This document shows positions 1 through 4,451 of a stretch of 6,150 nt of DNA, one piece after another. A model generated the notes under the pieces. It saw only the letters and a program-made list of their open reading frames with translations, did not search any database and was not told the DNA's origin. The position numbers were made by a program, and so were the translations under genes. Source of the DNA: an uncultured Lachnospiraceae bacterium (GTDB lineage: Bacteria; Bacillota; Clostridia; Lachnospirales; Lachnospiraceae); assembly GCA_947175845.1 (NCBI GenBank), contig CAMWOK010000189.1:1-6150 (forward strand), read 5' to 3'. Every line of letters begins with the position of its first letter. The first letter of the stretch is position 1.

Positions 1-2
1 CC

Positions 3-563
3 ATGGTGCAGGAGCTGGGCGTGAAGGCAGTGGGCGTCAGCGGCAAGGACGGCGGGCTGCTCAGTGTGGAACGAAAGTATGCGGACGGGCAGGATATTGG
101 TTTTGTGGGCGATATCCGAAAGGTCAATCCAAAGGTGCTGTTTGACCTGATCGAGAAGGATTTTCTGCCGATTGTGGCGCCGATTGGCCTCGACGACCAG
201 TTCCAGACTTACAATATCAATGCGGACGATGCAGCGTGTGCGATCGCGAAGGCGGTCGGCGCGGAGAAGCTGGCGTTTTTGACTGACATCGAGGGGCTCT
301 ACAAGGATATCAACGACAAATCTTCCTTCATCTCCAGAATTACCGCGACGCAGGCGGAGAAGCTGATAGAGGACGGTTTTATCGGCGGGGGTATGCTGCC
401 CAAGCTTGGCAATTGCACCAGCGCAATCAAGAACGGCGTCAACCGCGTGCACATTCTCGACGGGCGGATTCCGCACTGCCTTCTGCTGGAAATTTTCACA
501 AGAAACGGCATCGGCACGGCGATCGTCAAGGATGAAGACTTGGAAAATATGGACAGGGAGTAA
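3..563 (+). CDS. argB: N-acetylglutamate kinase ArgB, 5'-truncated by the window edge
   Basis: This is the C-terminal part (186 codons visible) of N-acetylglutamate kinase, the cytoplasmic amino acid kinase family enzyme that phosphorylates N-acetyl-L-glutamate with ATP in the second step of arginine biosynthesis. Visible family signatures, numbered from the first Met in the window, are GVSGKDGGLL (11-20), the NINADDAA substrate/nucleotide-site motif (71-78), LTDIEGLYKD (93-102) and the GGGMLPKL segment with its conserved lysine (128-135). The protein ends with the usual helix and GIGTAIV strand. Full ArgB proteins are about 290-300 residues, so roughly 110 N-terminal residues lie upstream. 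The ATG at 3 is very probably an internal Met and not the start. The N-terminal arginine-feedback helix, if present, is outside the window. The gene stops with TAA 30 bp before argD, in the same direction, as expected of an arginine operon. No frameshift is seen. Confidence 0.95.
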   Translation: MVQELGVKAVGVSGKDGGLLSVERKYADGQDIGFVGDIRKVNPKVLFDLIEKDFLPIVAPIGLDDQFQTYNINADDAACAIAKAVGAEKLAFLTDIEGLYKDINDKSSFISRITATQAEKLIEDGFIGGGMLPKLGNCTSAIKNGVNRVHILDGRIPHCLLLEIFTRNGIGTAIVKDEDLENMDRE

Positions 564-593
564 TGGGGTTCGCATAGATGGAGGGCAACTGAA

Positions 594-1838
594 ATGAACA
601 TGAAGGAGTACATTGACGAGGCGGAGGCGGCGCTGCTCCACACGTACAACCGCTATCAGATTGTGTGGGACAGGGGCGACGGCATGTACCTGTATGATAT
701 CGAGGGGAAAAAGTACCTCGATTTCGTGGCAGGGATCGCCGTGTTTGCGCTCGGCTACAACAACAAGGCGTACAATGACGCGCTCAAGCAGCAGATTGAC
801 AGGGTGATTCACACGTCAAATTACTACTATAATATTCCGGCGGTCGAGGCGGCAAAGAAGCTCAAAACGATCGCGGACATGGATCGGGTCTTTTTTACCA
901 ACAGCGGCGCGGAGGCGGTCGAGGGCGCGCTCAAGGCGGCGCGGAAATACGCATTTTTGCGCGACGGGCACACGGATCATGAGATCATCGCGATGAACCA
1001 TTCTTTTCATGGGCGGACCATGGGCGCGCTGTCCGTGACGGGCAACCCGCATTACCGGGAGGCGTTTGAGCCGCTGATCGGCAACGTGAAATTTGCGGAT
1101 TTCAACGATTTTGAGAGCGTGAAGGCGCAGGTGACGGACAAGACCTGTGCGGTCATCTTTGAGACCATCCAGGGCGAGGGCGGTATCTATCCTGCGACGG
1201 AGACATTTATGAAGCAGGTGCGGGCGCTCTGCGACGAGCGCGGCATCCTGCTGATTCTAGATGAGATTCAGTGCGGTATGGGGCGCACGGGCGCGATGTT
1301 TGCGTGGCAGCGGTACGGCGTGAAGCCGGATATCATGACGATCGCAAAGGCGGTTGGATGCGGCGTTCCAGTCGGCGCGTTTCTGATGACGGAGCGGGTG
1401 GCACAGCAGTCGCTCACCAGCGGTGACCACGGGACGACCTACGGTGGAAATCCGCTCGTGTGCGCGGCTGTCTCCAAAGTGATAGATCTCTTTGAGGAGC
1501 AGCAGATTCTGGCGAATGTGAATGAGACGGGCGCATATCTGTATGAAAAGCTGGAGGAACTGACGGCAAAATACGACTGCATTCAGGCGCACAGGGGCGT
1601 CGGTCTGATGCAGGGGCTTGCGTGCAATATGCCGGTGAGCGGGATTATCAACAGGGCGGTCGAGAAGGGGCTTTTGTTAATCAATGCCGGCGCGGATATC
1701 ATTCGCTTTATCCCGCCGCTGATAGCGTCGAAGGCGGATGTGGACCGCATGGTCGAGATTGTTGACGCGTGTTTTGCAGAGTGTGAGGCGGCTGATTCCG
1801 GCAGGGAATCGTATATGAGGATAGTTCATGAGACATGA
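594..1838 (+). CDS. argD: Acetylornithine aminotransferase ArgD
   Basis: This encodes a 414-residue class-III, PLP-dependent aminotransferase that converts N-acetylglutamate semialdehyde to N-acetylornithine using glutamate, the fourth step of arginine synthesis in the cytoplasm. Visible landmarks are the cofactor phosphate-binding NSGAEAVEGALKAARKY (103-119), FHGRTMGALS (138-147), the DEIQCGMGRTG motif with PLP-ring aspartate D223 (223-233), and the Schiff-base lysine K252 in TIAKAVGCGVPVGA. HGTTYGGNPLVCAA (279-292) and the substrate-side NAGADIIRFIPPL (364-376) follow. Length is normal for ArgD. The last 15-20 residues (after FAECEAA) look like a slight C-terminal extension. The ATG at 594 is chosen over the in-frame ATG at 600 because GGAGGG at 580-585 lies 8 nt away. 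Position directly after argB supports ArgD over other ornithine or GABA class-III aminotransferases, although some ArgD enzymes also act on succinyldiaminopimelate. The 3' end overlaps the next gene by 11 nt. Confidence 0.95.
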   Translation: MNMKEYIDEAEAALLHTYNRYQIVWDRGDGMYLYDIEGKKYLDFVAGIAVFALGYNNKAYNDALKQQIDRVIHTSNYYYNIPAVEAAKKLKTIADMDRVFFTNSGAEAVEGALKAARKYAFLRDGHTDHEIIAMNHSFHGRTMGALSVTGNPHYREAFEPLIGNVKFADFNDFESVKAQVTDKTCAVIFETIQGEGGIYPATETFMKQVRALCDERGILLILDEIQCGMGRTGAMFAWQRYGVKPDIMTIAKAVGCGVPVGAFLMTERVAQQSLTSGDHGTTYGGNPLVCAAVSKVIDLFEEQQILANVNETGAYLYEKLEELTAKYDCIQAHRGVGLMQGLACNMPVSGIINRAVEKGLLLINAGADIIRFIPPLIASKADVDRMVEIVDACFAECEAADSGRESYMRIVHET

Positions 1839-3333
1839 TAGGATAAAGAAGAGAATGTTTGGCGTGGCAGCGGCGCTTGCGGCAGCAGCGCTTGTGACGC
1901 TTGCCGTATTTTTGTACCGAGCGGGTTCCGGCGGGGCGGGGAGGCCGATGCAGGAGCTTTCCGGCCGGAAAGAGACAATTCATCTGTGGTACACGGACGA
2001 TGCACTGACTGATTATCTCAGCAGCAAGGCGCTGGAGTTCTATGACAGCACGGATATCCGGGTGAACGTGGAGCTGGTGTCGGGGCTTGAGTATCTAGAG
2101 GCGGTCAACGCGGCGAGCCTGGACGAGGAGGCGGACACGCCCGATCTGTACATACTGACCAATGACTCCCTTGAGAAGGCGTATCTGGCAGGGCTTGCGA
2201 CGCGGCTGCCGGACAGCGCGCCCGTCTATGAGCAGCAGCTGTTTCACGAGGCGGCGCGCAATGCCGTATTGTATGACGGAAAGTATGTGGCGTGCCCGAT
2301 GTACTATGAGACGAGCGCACTGCTCTACAACAAGACCTATCTGCAGCAGATTGCCGACGAGGCAAACGGCGCGGGGAGCGGTGAGGCAGACGGCGGGGAG
2401 GGCGCGGGAGACGAAGCGTCAGGGGAAGACACTGCGGTGCAGACGGTGACGGCAGATCAGCTGATTCCGGCGTCGATTGTCGATATCCTGACCTTTGCGG
2501 ACCAGTATTCCACGCCGGAAAATGTGGAGTATTTCTTCCGCTGGGATGTGTCAGATATTTTTTACAACTACTTTTTTATCGGAAATTACATATCGGCGGG
2601 CGGTGCTGCGGGGGATGACAAGTCGCTGATTGACATCTACAACACAGAGTCCATATCCAGCCTGAAAGTTTACCAGGAGATGAACCAGTTCTTCTCCATT
2701 GACACCAAGGAGACAAATTACGACACGATCCTGCAGGAGTTTCAGGAGGGAAAGACCATCTACACGATCGCGACGAGCGACTGCATCCGGCGGCTTGACG
2801 AGGCGGCAAAGAACGGTGAATTTGGATATGAGTACGGGATTGCAAAGCTGCCGGACATCAACCAGGAACTCACAACCAAGGGCATGTCCGTGACGAACGC
2901 GCTGGTCATCAACGGATACTCGGAGCACAAAGAGTCCGCAGGGCGTTTGATGGAGTTTCTGATAAAAGATGCGAGCGCTGATTTGTACAGCATGACAGGA
3001 AAACTTTCGTCGGTCAGCCGCGGCAGCTACGAGAATGCGCACGAGGCGGTATTTATGGAGAGTTACCGGGAGTCCGTGCCGATACCTAAGATGCTCGAGA
3101 CGGCGAACTTCTGGGTGGAGCTGGAAATCTGCTTTGCAAAGGTCTGGGGCGGGGAGGACGCGAACACGCAGCTGCGGCAGCTCTCCGAGCAGATTAAGAC
3201 CCAGCTTGCGGGCGAGCCGGTGGCGGAGGCGCCGATCGAGGACCCGCAGGTGGAGCTTCTGCCCGCTGTCGAGTACGAGGAGGGCACAGGCGAGCTGGAT
3301 GTAGCGCCGGAGTCTGAAGGGACGCCGCAGTAG
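1828..3333 (+). CDS. Membrane-anchored extracellular solute-binding-protein homologue (family 1-like)
   Basis: This encodes 501 residues resembling ABC-transporter substrate-binding proteins of the maltose/sugar-binding superfamily. A basic N-terminus (RHDRIKKR) is followed by one hydrophobic segment (about 11-30). No cysteine lies nearby, so this is not a typical lipoprotein, and an uncleaved membrane anchor with an outside domain is likelier. Family-like segments are IHLWYTDDAL (51-60), PMYYETSALLYNKTYL (157-172), FQEGKTIYTIATSD (305-318) and the lobe-2 pattern GYEYGIAKLP (333-342) followed by NALVINGYSEHKESAGRLMEFL (in 357-378). An acidic Gly/Ala/Glu-rich insert (about 177-205) and an acidic Pro/Glu-rich tail (about 461-501) look disordered. 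The ATG at 1828 has TGAGGA (1816-1821) 6 nt upstream and overlaps argD out of frame, suggesting coupled translation. No permease genes are adjacent. The ligand is unknown; an amino acid link is only suggested by context. The superfamily call is firm, the role is not. Confidence 0.8.
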   Translation: MRHDRIKKRMFGVAAALAAAALVTLAVFLYRAGSGGAGRPMQELSGRKETIHLWYTDDALTDYLSSKALEFYDSTDIRVNVELVSGLEYLEAVNAASLDEEADTPDLYILTNDSLEKAYLAGLATRLPDSAPVYEQQLFHEAARNAVLYDGKYVACPMYYETSALLYNKTYLQQIADEANGAGSGEADGGEGAGDEASGEDTAVQTVTADQLIPASIVDILTFADQYSTPENVEYFFRWDVSDIFYNYFFIGNYISAGGAAGDDKSLIDIYNTESISSLKVYQEMNQFFSIDTKETNYDTILQEFQEGKTIYTIATSDCIRRLDEAAKNGEFGYEYGIAKLPDINQELTTKGMSVTNALVINGYSEHKESAGRLMEFLIKDASADLYSMTGKLSSVSRGSYENAHEAVFMESYRESVPIPKMLETANFWVELEICFAKVWGGEDANTQLRQLSEQIKTQLAGEPVAEAPIEDPQVELLPAVEYEEGTGELDVAPESEGTPQ

Positions 3334-3334
3334 C

Positions 3335-3353
3335 GTGAAATATAAAATTTCAC
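3335..3353. repeat. Perfect inverted repeat just after the solute-binding-protein stop codon
   Basis: GTGAAAT (3335-3341) and ATTTCAC (3347-3353) form a perfect 7-bp stem around a 5-nt loop, starting one base after the stop codon. It is AT-rich and no T run follows (the next bases are CATCCTG), so it does not qualify as a classical intrinsic terminator. It may be an mRNA 3'-end stabiliser or a weak or Rho-type end. Confidence 0.45.
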
Positions 3354-3368
3354 CATCCTGATTCGTAC

Positions 3369-3384
3369 GCCTGCAAAAGCAGGC
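3369..3384. terminator. Short GC-rich hairpin, possible weak terminator of the argBD-SBP unit
   Basis: GCCTGC (3369-3374) pairs perfectly with GCAGGC (3379-3384) across an AAAA tetraloop. A T-rich stretch (TATTTTTCT, 3400-3408) begins only 15 nt downstream, too far for a standard intrinsic terminator. The element sits 36 bp after the upstream gene's stop and is the best, though weak, candidate for ending that transcription unit. Confidence 0.35.
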
Positions 3385-3456
3385 AGATTGGAGTTAGTGT
3401 ATTTTTCTACAGTAGATAAGAATAATTTTTTCAAATAATCCAATGATAAAGGTAAA

Positions 3457-3492
3457 CCGGTGACTGCTGACTGGAACATCAGTTCATCACGG
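3457..3492 (+). other. Candidate structured leader element upstream of ydcZ-like gene
   Basis: CCG/TGA (3457-3459 and 3461-3463, bulged G3460) can pair with TCACGG (3487-3492). Within it ACTG (3470-3473) pairs with CAGT (3480-3483) over a GAACAT loop. This makes a two-tier stem-loop in the stretch between the AT-rich block and the ribosome site. I checked by eye against known transporter-associated riboswitches such as the guanidine classes and saw no conserved core, so no regulatory class is claimed. Confidence 0.25.
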
Positions 3493-3506
3493 CGGCTGTT
3501 GAAGCA

Positions 3507-3536
3507 GGCTTTCGGAACAAAGAGATTCCGAAAGCC
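3507..3536 (+). promoter_or_regulatory. 11-bp perfect hairpin in the leader of the ydcZ-like gene
   Basis: GGCTTTCGGAA (3507-3517) and TTCCGAAAGCC (3526-3536) form a perfect 11-bp stem with an 8-nt loop, CAAAGAGA. It ends 14 nt before the GGGAGG ribosome site at 3551-3556. There is no T run on either strand next to it, which argues against a terminator. A leader stem affecting translation or mRNA stability, or a protein-binding operator, are open options. Confidence 0.45.
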
Positions 3537-3565
3537 TATCAAAACGAAAAGGGAGGTTTGCTGGT

Positions 3566-3997
3566 ATGATTGGATTTTTGATTGCGCTGGTGTCGGGAGC
3601 GCTGATGAGCGTGCAGGGAGTGTTTAACACGAAGGTGACGGAATCATCGAGCATGTGGGCGGCAAACGCGTTCGTGCAGTTCACGGCGTTTCTGGTGTGC
3701 ATTGTGGCCTGGGCGTTTGCGGACAGGACTTCATTTCGCGAAGTGCTTGCCGTGGAGCCAAAGTATTTCCTGCTCGGCGGCGCCATAGGCGCCTTTATCA
3801 CGCTGACCGTCATCAAGAGCATGGATGCCCTCGGCCCGGCAAAGGCGGTCATGCTCATTGTCATAGCGCAGTTGATTGTCGCGTATCTGATCGAGCTTTT
3901 TGGCCTGTTTGGTGTGGAGAAACAGCCGTTTTCCTGGCGGAAAGTGCTTGGCGCGCTGATCGCCGTCGGGGGATTTGTGCTGTTTAAGTGGAAGTAG
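3566..3997 (+). CDS. YdcZ/DUF606-family small DMT-type membrane protein
   Basis: This encodes 143 residues that are almost wholly hydrophobic, matching the YdcZ (DUF606) branch of the drug/metabolite transporter superfamily, which are half-size proteins of about 140-150 residues thought to act as pairs. Five membrane segments are visible at about 1-20, 32-52, 67-84, 92-114 and 124-141. Family-type segments include GALMSVQGVFNTKV (11-24), the glycine-rich LLGGAIGAFITL (69-80), and IAQLIVAYLIELFGLFG (100-116), followed by WRKVLGALIAVGGFVLF. It should lie in the cytoplasmic membrane. Substrates of the family are poorly known and none is claimed. The ATG at 3566 has GGGAGG (3551-3556) 9 nt upstream. 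The gene appears monocistronic, with a 232-bp leader region before it and a strong terminator after it. A promoter probably lies in the AT-rich 3385-3450 stretch, but I see no convincing -35/-10 pair. Confidence 0.85.
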   Translation: MIGFLIALVSGALMSVQGVFNTKVTESSSMWAANAFVQFTAFLVCIVAWAFADRTSFREVLAVEPKYFLLGGAIGAFITLTVIKSMDALGPAKAVMLIVIAQLIVAYLIELFGLFGVEKQPFSWRKVLGALIAVGGFVLFKWK

Positions 3998-4030
3998 AAA
4001 CGGGCGGTGTTTTTGCCGGCCAACGGCAGG

Positions 4031-4090
4031 GAACGATAGATAACAGAGCATATCCGGCGAAGGAATAGTCCTGTTATTTGTCGTTTTTTT
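4031..4090 (+). terminator. Strong intrinsic terminator of the ydcZ-like gene
   Basis: GAACGATAGATAACAG (4031-4046) can pair base by base with 4071-4086, giving a 16-bp stem with three G-T wobbles and no mismatch. The far arm runs into seven T residues (4084-4090). The 24-nt apical loop holds a smaller possible stem (TATCC, 4051-4055, with GGAATA, 4062-4067, one bulge). It begins 33 nt after the stop codon and separates the ydcZ-like gene from the ATPase locus. Confidence 0.85.
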
Positions 4091-4091
4091 G

Positions 4092-4120
4092 TTGTGGAAA
4101 AGGGAAAATTTGTGTATAGT
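4092..4120 (+). promoter_or_regulatory. Possible promoter upstream of the ATPase-gene remnant
   Basis: TATAGT (4115-4120) is a good -10 match. TTGTGG (4092-4097) is a poor -35 (3 of 6) at 17-bp spacing. A T run precedes it and an A/T-rich start region follows. It lies right after the terminator and 24 bp before the remnant, so it could be the promoter of the ancestral upstream copy and might still serve the intact gene. Confidence 0.35.
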
Positions 4121-4128
4121 AGATATAA

Positions 4129-4144
4129 GAATTCAGGAATTCAG
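4129..4144. repeat. Perfect 8-bp tandem repeat at the left edge of the remnant
   Basis: GAATTCAG occurs twice head to tail (4129-4136 and 4137-4144), directly abutting the point where similarity to the intact ATPase gene begins. It could be a slippage product or a scar of the rearrangement that shortened the upstream copy. A chance short repeat is also possible. Confidence 0.6.
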
Positions 4145-4273
4145 GCATTGTTCGTCGACCGCTTTCACAGGGACAAAGGATACCTGCTCAGCTTTAACTT
4201 CAACAAAAAGAAGGAGATCGGCGTGAAGGAAATCCAGGTTGGCGGCAAGACGATTGTGGAGGCGGTCGTGTGA
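4145..4273 (+). pseudogene. Internally deleted remnant of an AAA ATPase/PD-(D/E)XK gene
   Basis: This short stretch is a fusion of two distant parts of the gene that follows it. Bases 4144-4162 match intact 4535-4553 (18 of 19), encoding ALFVDR of the N-terminal region. Bases 4163-4273 match intact 5928-6038, encoding the last 36 residues from FHRDKGY to the stop. TCGAC (4155-4159) occurs at both parental positions (4546-4550 and 5920-5924) and marks the junction. Relative to the intact copy, 1374 bp (458 codons) are missing and the frame is kept. The ATP-binding site and the nuclease active-site residues are all absent. Upstream of the junction only a weak trace of similarity (IQ versus IK) continues, so the true 5' end is lost. 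A GTG at 4112 preceded by AGGGA could start a 53-residue peptide in this frame, but I see no support for a function. The 3' part is nearly identical to the intact gene, so the duplication or a later conversion is recent. Confidence 0.85.
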
Positions 4274-4277
4274 GGAT
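4163..4277 (+). repeat. 115-bp direct repeat, upstream copy
   Basis: This matches 5928-6042 at a constant offset of 1765 bp, with differences only at 4165, 4170, 4174 and 4267; 4175-4266 is an unbroken 92-bp identity. Only the change at 4170 alters an amino acid (Arg versus Lys). Similarity stops 4 bp after the stop codon, at GAGGAT. Confidence 0.95.
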
Positions 4278-4394
4278 CAAGCATATGGAAAAATTTTTCA
4301 GAGCAGGGGAAACGTGATAGGAAAAATAGCACATTTAGGGTATATTGGTCCATTATTGTGAATAAAGGAATATTCGCGCATTGAATGTGTGAAA

Positions 4395-4427
4395 GAAACC
4401 GACCGGGCAGGTATGATGCCGGGTTTC
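4395..4427 (+). promoter_or_regulatory. Imperfect leader hairpin ahead of the ATPase gene
   Basis: GAAACC (4395-4400) pairs with GGTTTC (4422-4427). CGG (4404-4406) pairs with CCG (4419-4421), and CA (4408-4409) pairs with TG (4417-4418). A 3-nt bulge and a 1-nt bulge lie on the left arm and the loop is 7 nt. It ends 10 nt before the ribosome site, so it may be part of an untranslated leader, consistent with the gene starting at 4452 and not further upstream. Confidence 0.35.
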
Positions 4428-4437
4428 CAAAAGAAAT

Positions 4438-4442
4438 GGAGG
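4438..4442 (+). promoter_or_regulatory. Ribosome binding site that selects a TTG start
   Basis: GGAGG, in the context AATGGAGGTGG, lies 9 nt before TTG at 4452, ideal spacing. No comparable site precedes the in-frame GTG at 4389 or the ATGs at 4413 and 4416, which have only weak purine stretches. This decides the start of the ATPase gene. Confidence 0.75.
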
Positions 4443-4451
4443 TGGACTGCA

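Noticed and set aside
2551..3042. 163-codon open frame on the - strand inside the solute-binding-protein gene
   Set aside because: It is antisense to a gene with clear family motifs. Long antisense frames are expected in GC-rich codon-biased genes.
3063..3542. 159-codon open frame on the - strand spanning the 3' end of the binding-protein gene and the intergenic block
   Set aside because: More than half lies antisense to a well-supported gene. The intergenic part carries inverted repeats that explain its composition, I saw no good ribosome site, and the product shows no family features.
4341..4346. TATATT as a -10 element for the intact ATPase gene
   Set aside because: The only -35 at suitable spacing (TAGGAA, 4318-4323) matches just 3 of 6 positions. 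I could not support a promoter in 4278-4450, though one may exist.
4358..4377. Hairpin GTGAATA/TATTCGC as a terminator of the remnant
   Set aside because: It has a 7-bp stem with one wobble, no T run and low GC, so it is not convincing as a terminator.
4389..4451. GTG at 4389 as the start of the ATPase gene
   Set aside because: It lacks a ribosome site, it overlaps a leader hairpin, and the family-like N-terminus begins at the TTG at 4452 with an ideally spaced GGAGG.
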